Assembly: GCA_040752915.1 (NCBI GenBank)
Contig: JBFMHB010000005.1
Span: forward strand, 1 to 64,000
DNA: 64,000 bases
Reading direction: 5' to 3'
From: Acidobacteriota bacterium
GTDB lineage: Bacteria; Acidobacteriota; UBA4820; DSQY01
The position numbers and the translations under genes were made by a program. Under the pieces are notes generated by a model. That model was not told the DNA's origin, did not search any database, and saw only the letters and a list, made by a program, of their open reading frames with translations. This document shows, one piece after another, positions 50,690 to 59,176 of the stretch. Each line of letters opens with the position of its first letter. Within the stretch, counting starts at the first letter, position 1.

Positions 50690-50923
50690 ATGACGAAGAA
50701 TCCCCCCAAAGCCTCCGAATCCGGCGCATCCCAGGGCAAAGGGTTTCTGCAGATCACCTCCCGGCGCGGCGGTTTCCGCCGCGCCGGGAGGGCTTGGCCC
50801 GCCGGCCCCATCACGGTGGAGGCCGCGGCATTCAGCGCTGGCCAGGTCCAAGCCCTCATGGACGAACCGATGCTCACCGTGGTGATCGTCGGTGCGGATA
50901 AGGCCACGCCCCCCCAGGAGTGA
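50690..50923 (+). CDS. HI1506/Mu gp35-like protein
   Basis: 77 residues: LQITSRRGGFRRAGRAWPAG and LTVVIVG fit the FluMu gp35 N-terminal family found just after the major capsid. Role in head completion not known. Confidence 0.75.
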   Translation: MTKNPPKASESGASQGKGFLQITSRRGGFRRAGRAWPAGPITVEAAAFSAGQVQALMDEPMLTVVIVGADKATPPQE

Positions 50924-50926
50924 ACC

Positions 50927-51349
50927 GTGCCCTACGCCACCGCCCAAGACATCGTGGATCGCCTCCCCAACGGTCAGGAGGGCTTGCTCCTCCTGGCCGA
51001 TCGGGACGGCGACGGCGTGGCCGATGAGGCGGTGGTGTCCGGCGCCCTGGGTGACGCGGCGGACGAGATCGACAGCTATCTGGCCGCTGTGTACACCCTG
51101 CCCTTGCCCTCCGTGCCGCCCGTGCTTGTCCGCCTCAGCGTCGACATCGCCATCTATCGCATGGCGGCCGATGCGGCGAGGGCGACGGAGGAACACCGCG
51201 TCCGCTATGAAGATGCGGTGAAGCTCCTGCAATCCATCTCGCGGCGCACGGCCGCTCTCCCGCTGCCGGACGGCGTCGAGCCTCCGGCGGCGCACATCGC
51301 CACCTTCAGCGCCGGTCCTCGGCTCTTCAAACGCGGAGGCTTGCCGTGA
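50927..51349 (+). CDS. Mu gp36-like protein (DUF1320)
   Basis: 140 residues. YATAQDIVDRLPNGQEGLLL, EIDSYLAAVYTLPLPSVPPV and LVRLSVDIAIYRMA fit DUF1320, the head-tail connector-type protein of Mu-like phages. GTGA overlap with the next gene. Confidence 0.88.
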   Translation: MPYATAQDIVDRLPNGQEGLLLLADRDGDGVADEAVVSGALGDAADEIDSYLAAVYTLPLPSVPPVLVRLSVDIAIYRMAADAARATEEHRVRYEDAVKLLQSISRRTAALPLPDGVEPPAAHIATFSAGPRLFKRGGLP

Positions 51350-51864
51350 CCGGCGCGGCCGTGCAGATCCGGATCGAGGGTGGGGATCGCCTGAGGGCCC
51401 GCTTGGAGCGCCTCCTGGCGCGGGCCGGAGGTCCCTCCCAGCGGGACCTCCTGGGCCGCCTGGGGGCCCTCGTGGAAAGCCAGACCCGGCGGCGCATCCA
51501 GGACGGCGGACCGGATCCGGACGGCCGCCCTTGGGAGCCCCTGTCGCCGGGGTACGCGGCCTGGAAGGCGGGGCGCTCCAGCGGGAAGATTTTGAGCCTG
51601 CACGGTCCCCTCCGCGACAGCCTGACGCATGAGGTGGTCTCCACGGAGGAGGCGCGCGTCGGATCGGGTCTCGTTTATGCCGCGATCCACCAGTTCGGGG
51701 GGCTGGCGGGCCGTGGGCACGTCCGGAGCGCCCGGAGCGGGGCCGAGTCGGGGGGCGCCTGGATCCCTGCACGGGCGTACTTGGGTGTCAGCGCGAACGA
51801 CCTCGACGATCTTCAGGACGAACTGGACGCCTGGGCCGACGACCTGGTAGAGGGTCGCCCATGA
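51346..51864 (+). CDS. Virion morphogenesis protein (Mu G / P2 S-like tail completion)
   Basis: 172 residues from GTG. Pattern LLGRLGALVESQTRRRIQDG with PDGRPWEPLSPGYAAWKAG, LSLHGPLRDSLTHEVV, VYAAIHQFGG, PARAYLG is that of the phage virion morphogenesis family. Helps complete the tail end for joining to heads. Confidence 0.88.
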   Translation: MTGAAVQIRIEGGDRLRARLERLLARAGGPSQRDLLGRLGALVESQTRRRIQDGGPDPDGRPWEPLSPGYAAWKAGRSSGKILSLHGPLRDSLTHEVVSTEEARVGSGLVYAAIHQFGGLAGRGHVRSARSGAESGGAWIPARAYLGVSANDLDDLQDELDAWADDLVEGRP

Positions 51865-52397
51865 TGCTCAACGGCGCCCTCGATGCGATCGCTGCTCGCA
51901 TGGCCCAGGCCTTCCCGGCCCTGAAGACGTGCGAGGTCCACGCCGGCCGGTTCGACGCCGATGAGCTCGCGCGCATCAGTGCGCGCGTCCCCGCGCTGTT
52001 CGTTTCGTGCCTGGGCTTTCAGAAGGTGACCAACGCCGGCACAGAACAGGCCGATGCCGACGCCGCCCTGGCCGTCTTCGTTTTGCTGGGGTCGACGCCC
52101 GGCCTCCCCCGGGACGTGGCGGCGCGCAACATGGTGGAGGCGCTGGTGGTCCTGATACAAAACGAGCGCTGGGGCCTGTCCGGGTGCGGAGAGGCCCGAG
52201 AGATCCGCGCCGAAAACCTTTATGGGGGGAAGATCGACGCCCAGGGTGTGGCCCTATGGGCCGTGTCGTGGCGTCAGGTGTTGCGTTTGGGGGCGCCGTG
52301 TTTCGATGAGAGCGGCACCATGCCCTCACACCTGTACCTGGGCATCGATCCCGACATCGGGCCGGACCACGTGGACGACTACCTGGAGGTGACATAG
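51861..52397 (+). CDS. Mu gp37-like protein (DUF1834)
   Basis: 178 residues, ATGA overlap. ALDAIAARMAQAFPALKTCE, ALFVSCLGFQKV, ALAVFVLLG and WAVSWRQVLRLG fit DUF1834, the tail terminator-type gp37 of Mu-like phages. The next gene's GTG begins on its last base. Confidence 0.82.
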   Translation: MMLNGALDAIAARMAQAFPALKTCEVHAGRFDADELARISARVPALFVSCLGFQKVTNAGTEQADADAALAVFVLLGSTPGLPRDVAARNMVEALVVLIQNERWGLSGCGEAREIRAENLYGGKIDAQGVALWAVSWRQVLRLGAPCFDESGTMPSHLYLGIDPDIGPDHVDDYLEVT

Positions 52398-52975
52398 TGG
52401 GCTCCTTCCAGGACGCCGACCTCCATCGAAGGGTGCATCACCTCATCCTCGCCGGCACGGTTGAGGAAGTGGACCTGTCCACGGCCCGGGCCCGTGTACG
52501 GGTCGGGGATCTGGTCACGGACCTTCTCCCCTGGCTCACGCGCAGGGCCGGGCCGGACGCGGACTGGTGGCCCGTGGAAGTCGGGGAGCAGGTGGTGCTG
52601 CTTTGTCCGTCTGGAGACCCTGCGTGCGGCTGGATTCTGCCTGCCCGGTACACAGGGGTGTTCCGCGCTCCCGCGGACCGCGCCGGCATCCACCTCGTGG
52701 TGTACGCGGACGGTGCGAGGGTCTCCTACGACCGCGAGAACCACTGTTTGAAAGCGGTTCTGCCGGCAGGGGGCACCGCGTTGCTCGTCGCACCGGGGGG
52801 CGTCACGATTCGAGGCGACGTGTCGCTCGAAGGGAACCTGGCCGTCTCCGGTGACGCCCAGGTGGGCGGGGAGGTCCGGGCCGAAGGGGATGTCGTGGCC
52901 GGGGCGATCTCCTTGCAGACCCATGTCCACGGCGGCGTCCAGACCGGCGGCGCCCAGACTGGGGGTCCCCAGTGA
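52397..52975 (+). CDS. Baseplate spike protein (P2 V / Mu gp45-like)
   Basis: 192 residues from GTG. OB-fold start (HHLILAGTVEEVDLSTARAR, VRVGDLVTDLLPWLTRRAGP), then repeated beta-helix turns (GVTIRGDVSLEGNLAVSGDA) and a terminal HVHGGVQTGGAQTGGPQ that fits the metal-binding HxH tip of gpV spikes. Punctures the outer membrane. Confidence 0.92.
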   Translation: MGSFQDADLHRRVHHLILAGTVEEVDLSTARARVRVGDLVTDLLPWLTRRAGPDADWWPVEVGEQVVLLCPSGDPACGWILPARYTGVFRAPADRAGIHLVVYADGARVSYDRENHCLKAVLPAGGTALLVAPGGVTIRGDVSLEGNLAVSGDAQVGGEVRAEGDVVAGAISLQTHVHGGVQTGGAQTGGPQ

Positions 52976-53304
52976 CCGGGATGGACGCCTCCACGGGCGC
53001 GGTCGTCGGCGGGATGGACCACCTGCGGCAGAGTGTGGACGACATACTCCGCACCCCGATCGGATCGCGCGTCATGCGCCGGGCGTACGGGTCCCGCCTG
53101 TTCGACCTGGTGGACCGGCCGATGACGGCGGGGCTCCTGATGGAGGTCTACGCCGCAACCGCAGAGGCCCTCGCTCGATGGGAGCCGCGCCTGGTCGTGG
53201 AGCGGGTGCAGGCCCTGGTCTCGGGCGCCGGGCACCTGGAGGTCACCGTGACTGGGCGTCTCGCCGCCGACGGAACGCCGACGGTCTTGGGGGTTTCGCT
53301 ATGA
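52972..53304 (+). CDS. Baseplate wedge protein W (gp25-like)
   Basis: 110 residues from GTG (GTGA overlap) or 107 from the next ATG. HLRQSVDDILRTPIGSRVMR with RAYGSRLFDLVDRPM is the GPW/gp25 signature. Sheath-initiating wedge component. Confidence 0.92.
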   Translation: MTGMDASTGAVVGGMDHLRQSVDDILRTPIGSRVMRRAYGSRLFDLVDRPMTAGLLMEVYAATAEALARWEPRLVVERVQALVSGAGHLEVTVTGRLAADGTPTVLGVSL

Positions 53305-54242
53305 CGACGGCCCTCGACCTCTCCAGTCTCCCGGCCCCCACGATCGTGGAAACCCTCTCCTTTGAGAGCATTGTGGCGGCGCTGAAAGCGGACTTGGCGG
53401 CCCGATACCCCATGTTTGACGCGTCGGGGCTGGAAAGCGAGCCCGCCGTCAAGATCCTGGAGGTGTGCGCCTACCGGGAGATGCTCCTGCGGGCCCGCGT
53501 GAACGACGTGGCGAAGGCCGTAATGTTGGCGTACGCCGTCGGGTCCGACCTCGACCAAATTGCGGCCCGATTCGAAGTGGGCCGGTTGGCCGCGGAATCC
53601 GACGCGGACTTCCGCGCCCGCATTCAGCAGGCCTACCACCGCGTGGCGGCCGCTGGACCGGTGGGCGCCTACCGCGCCCACGCACTGGCCGCGGCCTCTC
53701 AAGTCAAAGACGTGGCCGTGTCCTCCCCCTCCGAAGGTTCGGTCCGCGTGTGCGTCTTGGCCTACGAGTGGTTGGCCGTGAGCGAGGTGGACCCGGATGA
53801 GGCGCTCCTTGGGGCGGTGGCATTCCCCGACGTCTCGGCCCCTGCCGGCTACACCACGGTCGTTAGCCACGGTTCCCAGGGGCCCTTGGGCGCTGTGGCC
53901 CTTGCGCTGAGTCACGAGGATGTAAGACCCCTCACCGACCATGTGGTCGTCGCCGCGCCCACTCTCCGGCCCTTCGAGATACGGGCCACCCTCACGCTCT
54001 ACCCCGGGCCGGACACGGAGCCCGTGCTGTCCGCCGCCGCCGAAGGTCTCGATGCCTACCTCGCGAGCGTACGGAGAATCACGTACGACGTGACCCGCGC
54101 CGGGTTGGTGGGCGCGCTCGTGGTCCCGGGCGTGCACAACGTGGTTCTGGAGAGCCCCGCCGAGGACCTGGTGGCCGGGGAGACCGACCTGTACCTTTGC
54201 ACCGGCGTGAGCCTCCAGGCCGTGGAGGCGAGGCAGACATGA
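53301..54242 (+). CDS. Baseplate protein J
   Basis: 313 residues. LSSLPAPTIVETLSFESIVA, ILEVCAYREMLLRARVNDVA, AYAVGSDLDQIAARFEVGRL and AGPVGAYRAHALAAASQVKD are baseplate J hallmarks. Overlaps W and I by 4 bp each, keeping the P2 order V-W-J-I. Confidence 0.94.
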   Translation: MTTALDLSSLPAPTIVETLSFESIVAALKADLAARYPMFDASGLESEPAVKILEVCAYREMLLRARVNDVAKAVMLAYAVGSDLDQIAARFEVGRLAAESDADFRARIQQAYHRVAAAGPVGAYRAHALAAASQVKDVAVSSPSEGSVRVCVLAYEWLAVSEVDPDEALLGAVAFPDVSAPAGYTTVVSHGSQGPLGAVALALSHEDVRPLTDHVVVAAPTLRPFEIRATLTLYPGPDTEPVLSAAAEGLDAYLASVRRITYDVTRAGLVGALVVPGVHNVVLESPAEDLVAGETDLYLCTGVSLQAVEARQT

Positions 54243-55447
54243 CGGCCCGTCTACTCCCCCCCAACGCCACCCCCTTCGAGCGGGCAATGGAGGACGCAAC
54301 CGCCGCGCGCCTCGAAGCCGTGCCGACTCCGATCTCTACCCTGTACACACCCGCGGCGTGCCCCGCGCCCGCCGTGCCGTGGCTGGCCTGGGCCCTGGAC
54401 GTCCCGGTCTGGAATACCGGCTGGAGCGAGACGGTGAAGCGCGGCATTTGCGCGGCATCGTGGAGACTGCACCGTCGGCAGGGCACCCTCGGCGGGTTGA
54501 AGGCCCTGGCGGGTTGGGCCGGCGCTCAGGTCGTGAGGGCCGTCGTGCCCCCGTCCAAGCGTTTTGCCGGGGCGAGTCTGACGACGGCCGAGCGCAACGG
54601 GTTTTTGTTGAGCCACCCGCAATTGCGAATCTACCGCCACCGCACTCGGGGAAAGAGGATCCAAGGGGCCCTCTTCGGCCGGGCCGGCTACTCGGGAGCG
54701 TGCTGGCCGGCTGTGTCGGACGCAACGCTCCGGATCGCTCCCCAGGCGGTGGTGTGGCGCGCCGGCGCGGAAACGCCCTTGACCGTCATGGAACGCACCA
54801 CGCAGGTCACGCCCAAGACGGCTGTCACGATTTCGACTGTGGCCCAACGGGCCATTCGCGGCCTCCGGAGCTTCTGCGGGAGCATCGTCCGGTGGCCCCT
54901 GGCGGGCACCGCGGGCGCGAGGCTCTACACCTTGCGCGTGGACACCCCATACCTGGACGCGTCCGCGGTGCTCCGCCGGCACGAAGTCTCCCCCGGGCTG
55001 CAGCCCATCACGGTTCACCCTGACCATGTGGCAGAGCCTGGGCAAGGCGAGGGGATCTTCACTCGGGGTTTTTGCCAGGGGTTCTGGCGAACGAGTACGG
55101 CCCGGTTGAGGCTCTACGATCGCCTGTTCCTCTTCGACCCACAGGTGGCGACGGCCCGGAGGGGGGCCGGGGCGTTTCTCTCCGGGCACCTCGGCATGGC
55201 ACCCCACACGGCCATTCTCCAAGTGGCGATCCGCGGCCACCGGCCGGCCAAGGCCTTCGGGAGGTTTCTCGCCGGCTGCGCCCGCGCCTCGGATAGCGCG
55301 GCGCTGGACAAGGTGCGCACAGCCCTCGCCTGGGGTAAGCGCTGCTCGGATCGACTCTTCATGGACACCACCACACGTCGGCCCCTGCGGGCAGGCGCCC
55401 GGTGGACCGCCGGCGTCCCGATGGCCGGCCAACTCGCGAACGCCTGA
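54239..55447 (+). CDS. Tail protein I with long C-terminal extension
   Basis: 402 residues; P2 I has about 176. The first 170 residues fit gpI (LLPPNATPFERAMEDATAAR, WLAWALDVPVWNTGWSETVK, RRQGTLGGLKALAGWAGAQV). The remaining 230 residues, rich in Arg/Ala with Trp/Tyr, have no recognised family and may anchor fibres to the baseplate. Also contains a Cys-rich scatter unusual for gpI. Confidence 0.82.
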   Translation: MTARLLPPNATPFERAMEDATAARLEAVPTPISTLYTPAACPAPAVPWLAWALDVPVWNTGWSETVKRGICAASWRLHRRQGTLGGLKALAGWAGAQVVRAVVPPSKRFAGASLTTAERNGFLLSHPQLRIYRHRTRGKRIQGALFGRAGYSGACWPAVSDATLRIAPQAVVWRAGAETPLTVMERTTQVTPKTAVTISTVAQRAIRGLRSFCGSIVRWPLAGTAGARLYTLRVDTPYLDASAVLRRHEVSPGLQPITVHPDHVAEPGQGEGIFTRGFCQGFWRTSTARLRLYDRLFLFDPQVATARRGAGAFLSGHLGMAPHTAILQVAIRGHRPAKAFGRFLAGCARASDSAALDKVRTALAWGKRCSDRLFMDTTTRRPLRAGARWTAGVPMAGQLANA

Positions 55448-55459
55448 TCGGAGGCACCG

Positions 55460-57637
55460 ATGGAGAAGCGGGTCATCTTCAGGGACAACCAGGAAGTGCA
55501 GGCGAAGGACTTCAACGGCCAGCAGGACTACGGGGCCGACGGCCTCCGGCATCTCATCCAGGACTGCGTAAGCACCGGCCTGCACGTCTCCGGGGGTGCG
55601 GTGGCCCAGCAGTCCGCCACCGAGATCGTGGTGGCCCCGCTCCGCTTTTACAACGACGGCATGGTCTACGCGTCCGAACTGACCCAGGCCCTGAACCTCT
55701 TCGCGTACCTCCCCGTGGTCGCAAAAAAAATCGTGGCGGTGGTCGTGTGGGGCGAGGAGATCGAGAGCGACGTCGAGCCGCGGGATTTTCTGATCGACAT
55801 CACCACGGGAGAAACGGAACCACGGGCCGTCGCTATGACCACGGCCCGGATCGCGAACGTCAACACCCTGCCTGGGGCGGAGAGCGCGGACCCTCAGCCC
55901 CCCGTCATCCAATCGGGACATTTGGCCATCGCCTACGTGACGCTCACGCCGGCGGGGATCGAGACCATCGAGAACCTGGGCGCGGCCCACGTCCACGAGC
56001 TCGCCGACCACGCGGCACGCCTCGGTGTCGTGGAGACGTGGAAGGGCCAGGCCGAGCCCAGGATCCAGTCCATTGCCACGGACCTCTCGGCGCTGGCGAA
56101 GCGCACCGACGGCCTCGCGGCGAAGCGGCAGTTGGTGGAAATCGCCGCGGACGTGGCCCGGCTGAAGGAGGCGGCGCAACTGCCCGACACCTACGCGAGC
56201 TACGGCGCCGATTACTTCGGTGACGACGCGGAGAGCGACCCGGCGGGCGCCGGGTACGCGTGCCGGCTCGAAGGCGCGGGTCTCTTGTTCCCCTTCGCCG
56301 GGCAGGCCGTGGCCGCCCTCGCGCTGTTCAATCCCTATGATGCCGGGATCCGGAGGCACACCGACGACCTGGTTCTGCCTGCCTACACCAGCGCCGTCCG
56401 GATCCGAACGGACGGGTACGCTGGGGACCTTTCCCTCAGCCAGTACCAGGTTCAAAACCATACTGTCCGGAAATACGTGCGGACCGTGTGGGAGTACCGG
56501 TACGGCCCCCATTGGCTCTACTACTGGCCGTGGTACCACAGGCATTTTTGGACCTATCAAGGGGCGACGCGCTCTTGGGTGGCCCCGTATTACGGATACT
56601 GGGTCAAACGCTCCGACGACGCCTACGAGGTGGAAACCGCCACCACCACCGTGAATGGTGTCATCGTCTCCCAGACCTTTCTCGTCGCAAACGCCATGTG
56701 GCTGACCAAGGTAGGCCTCTACCTCACGCAGGTCGCCTCCACCGGGGACGTGCACGTGATTGTCTGCGAAACGGAGGGGGGCAAGCCGCTTCTCTCTAGG
56801 ACGATCACCCAGGTCACCGTCGCCCCTGCGGCGCTGCAAGCGTATCCCACAGAAACGCCCGTCGAGATCCCACCCGTGCTCCTCGAGGCCGGGAAGCGCT
56901 ACGCCCTGTGTCTGATCACGCAAGGGGCACATCGGGCCGCCCTCGTGAGCGGGAATGCGTACACCCAGGGGACGCTGTTTTTCGGCACCGACGGGGACTA
57001 CTTCGTCGGCGACCTGACGAAGGACCTCATGTTCGCGGTCTACGGTGCGACGTTCGCCCGGGCCCGCACAGAGGTGCAACTCCAGCCAATCAGCCTGGCG
57101 GGGGGTATCCAGGACTTGGCCGTTCAAGCCGCACAGGTGGTCCCCCACGGCACAGAGATCCGCTATGAAGTGCAGGTGGGTGGCAAGTGGTACGCTCTGG
57201 GGGACTCCGCCCTCGTGCTCTCCACCGGTCCCGACGTGGTGCCCCTCCGGGCCGTCTTGCTCGGGACCTCCGACCTGGCCCCCGGGTTCGTCCTTCAGGC
57301 CGGGGCCGTCACGGGCAGCCGGGCCGGCGCCGCCATCGTGCATTGGTCCAGCCTGCGCACCCTCGGCGCCCCCTCAACCGAGATCAAAGTGCAAATCGTG
57401 GCCGCCGGCTATGATGCCGCTCATCACACCCTCACCTGCGACCTGGTGGATGGCGTCACGACGTACAACCCGACGGCCACGACAAGCGCGTTGGAGCCCG
57501 ATGGAGAGGCCACTCGCTTCACCTTCACCTTTACCATCGCCGGGGGCATCGCCTCCTACAAGATCAAGCTTTCCGGGACCGGCGACGGCGCCGTGGCGCC
57601 CTTCGCCATCACCGAGAGAGTGGACGTGGCCTCGTAA
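55460..57637 (+). CDS. Large tail/baseplate protein (DUF4815-like), probable fibre adaptor
   Basis: 725 residues, GGAGGCACCG before the ATG. N-terminus MEKRVIFRDNQEVQAKDFNG and ...GMVYASELTQALNLFAYLP resemble DUF4815-type baseplate proteins; a coiled-coil-like stretch covers about residues 190-240. Residues 348-383 are strikingly aromatic (Tyr, Trp, His). The C-terminal half is beta-rich. In P2 order this is the place of H (fibre). Confidence 0.7.
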   Translation: MEKRVIFRDNQEVQAKDFNGQQDYGADGLRHLIQDCVSTGLHVSGGAVAQQSATEIVVAPLRFYNDGMVYASELTQALNLFAYLPVVAKKIVAVVVWGEEIESDVEPRDFLIDITTGETEPRAVAMTTARIANVNTLPGAESADPQPPVIQSGHLAIAYVTLTPAGIETIENLGAAHVHELADHAARLGVVETWKGQAEPRIQSIATDLSALAKRTDGLAAKRQLVEIAADVARLKEAAQLPDTYASYGADYFGDDAESDPAGAGYACRLEGAGLLFPFAGQAVAALALFNPYDAGIRRHTDDLVLPAYTSAVRIRTDGYAGDLSLSQYQVQNHTVRKYVRTVWEYRYGPHWLYYWPWYHRHFWTYQGATRSWVAPYYGYWVKRSDDAYEVETATTTVNGVIVSQTFLVANAMWLTKVGLYLTQVASTGDVHVIVCETEGGKPLLSRTITQVTVAPAALQAYPTETPVEIPPVLLEAGKRYALCLITQGAHRAALVSGNAYTQGTLFFGTDGDYFVGDLTKDLMFAVYGATFARARTEVQLQPISLAGGIQDLAVQAAQVVPHGTEIRYEVQVGGKWYALGDSALVLSTGPDVVPLRAVLLGTSDLAPGFVLQAGAVTGSRAGAAIVHWSSLRTLGAPSTEIKVQIVAAGYDAAHHTLTCDLVDGVTTYNPTATTSALEPDGEATRFTFTFTIAGGIASYKIKLSGTGDGAVAPFAITERVDVAS

Positions 57638-57646
57638 GGAGATCGT

Positions 57647-59167
57647 GTGCCGAGCCGCATCGACCGGTACCGCATGAAGGACGGCGTCACGCTGCTGGGG
57701 GAGAGCTACTTCAACCCCATCTGGGTGGATGTCGACCAGCGGCTGATCGCCCTCGAGGCGACCCGGTCGGACTACGATGCGGCCATCCTCGAGATTCAGG
57801 GACACGGGTTGGCGCAGATCACCGCGGCGCTCCAACCGCGGCTCGACGAGGCCGACGTCGACCTCCAGCTCCTGCACGACGGCCTGGAAGCCCTGCCTTC
57901 CGTGGCGTCGATGGAATACGTGAACGAGCAAATCACGGGGGCCGTGGAAAAACACGAGAAGCCCGACATCGACCCTCATTCGCAGTACTTGACCGCGTGG
58001 CGGCACGCGGCGATCCCAGGCAATCCCCACGGGACGACGGCGCTAATGGTAGGGGCCGAGCCGGCCCTTGGCAACCCCCCGGCGGACGGATACGTTCTCA
58101 GCGCCTCGGCGGCCGGGGCCCGCGCCTGGGTCCCCCAGGGCGATCCTCTGCTGTTCATAAAGGCCGACCCAGCCAGCGTGGTCTTCATCAAGACGGGCGC
58201 CCAGACGTTGGCGCTAAAAGCAAACACGCGGGCTATGATTGGCACCCGCCTGTTCACCTGGGCGGCGCAGGCTGCCGTCGCGATGCCCGCCCTGTCCGCC
58301 GGGACGGATTACGCGGTCTATGTTTGCACCGACGGCTCCGTGCGGGCCTCCTCGAACTGGACGGCGCCGGAGGGGTACACCGTGGCGACGTCCCGCCTCA
58401 TCGGCGGGTTTCATTACGGCCTTGTCGCTCCCGGAACGACCCTTGCCGGAGGGGGATTCAACACCACGGGCACACCCGGGACGGGATCGTACATCTGGAC
58501 TCAATCGGACCTGGATGCCCTGGTCGGTATCCACGCCCACAGCCTGTGGGATCTCAAGTGGCGCCCGGCGTGCCCCTCCCCCAAAGGCATGGCCCTCGTG
58601 GCCGGCCGGTTGTGGGTGGACCTGTACCTCCTGTGTGTGGACCACCACCTATACGGCACCTCCGGGGCCGGCCGGGGTCTCGCCGCCCATGGGACACCGC
58701 CGAAAATCCCGAGTCTTTTCGGAGGCAACGGCACGGTGACCTACGGTTCACTGACGTGGTTCGAGGCGGCCGAGATCGGCGCAGCACACGGCAAGAGATT
58801 GTTGCGGCATTCAGAGTTTCTGGCGGCCGCCGCAGGCGTGACCGTGGGCACGCGCGCCCCCTCGCTCCCCGTGACTGCCGCGCGCGTAAATGGACTGACG
58901 TCCAAATGGGGGCTGGAGCAAACCACCGGCGCCCTGTGGGCCTGGGCGGAGGGGCTTTTCGCAACAGGCAACGTAGGGACGTGGTACTTCGCGGAGAGCC
59001 GGGGCGGCATCGAGCCCCAGGCCCCGCTGGCCCTCCGCGTGGGGGGCTCATACGGGACCGAGGCGTCGGCCTGCGGCCCTTATTGCGCGTCGTTTGTCCT
59101 GTCCCCCGGCGAATCCGCCGCCAACACGGGCGCGCGGTACTGCGCCGAGCACGTGACCCTGCTTTAG
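57647..59167 (+). CDS. Tail fibre with C-type-lectin/Mtd-like C-terminal domain
   Basis: 506 residues. N-terminal 60 residues (MKDGVTLLGESYFNPIWVDV) look like a baseplate-binding part, then coiled coil and linker. The C-terminal 180 residues show the C-type-lectin pattern of Mtd-like/formylglycine-type folds: LTWFEAAEIGAAHGKRLLRH, WGLEQTTGALWAWAEGLFAT and LRVGGSYGTEASACGP. Likely the receptor-binding protein. No reverse transcriptase or template repeat is in the window. Confidence 0.78.
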   Translation: MPSRIDRYRMKDGVTLLGESYFNPIWVDVDQRLIALEATRSDYDAAILEIQGHGLAQITAALQPRLDEADVDLQLLHDGLEALPSVASMEYVNEQITGAVEKHEKPDIDPHSQYLTAWRHAAIPGNPHGTTALMVGAEPALGNPPADGYVLSASAAGARAWVPQGDPLLFIKADPASVVFIKTGAQTLALKANTRAMIGTRLFTWAAQAAVAMPALSAGTDYAVYVCTDGSVRASSNWTAPEGYTVATSRLIGGFHYGLVAPGTTLAGGGFNTTGTPGTGSYIWTQSDLDALVGIHAHSLWDLKWRPACPSPKGMALVAGRLWVDLYLLCVDHHLYGTSGAGRGLAAHGTPPKIPSLFGGNGTVTYGSLTWFEAAEIGAAHGKRLLRHSEFLAAAAGVTVGTRAPSLPVTAARVNGLTSKWGLEQTTGALWAWAEGLFATGNVGTWYFAESRGGIEPQAPLALRVGGSYGTEASACGPYCASFVLSPGESAANTGARYCAEHVTLL

Positions 59168-59176
59168 GAGGCCGGC

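Noticed and set aside
54251-57343. 1030-codon minus-strand open frame under the tail genes
   Set aside because: Antisense shadow of tail protein I and the large tail protein; no family pattern, no ribosome-binding site.
57647-59167. Complete diversity-generating retroelement
   Set aside because: Only a lectin-like target domain is present; no reverse transcriptase, template repeat or AAC-rich variable region is seen in the window.
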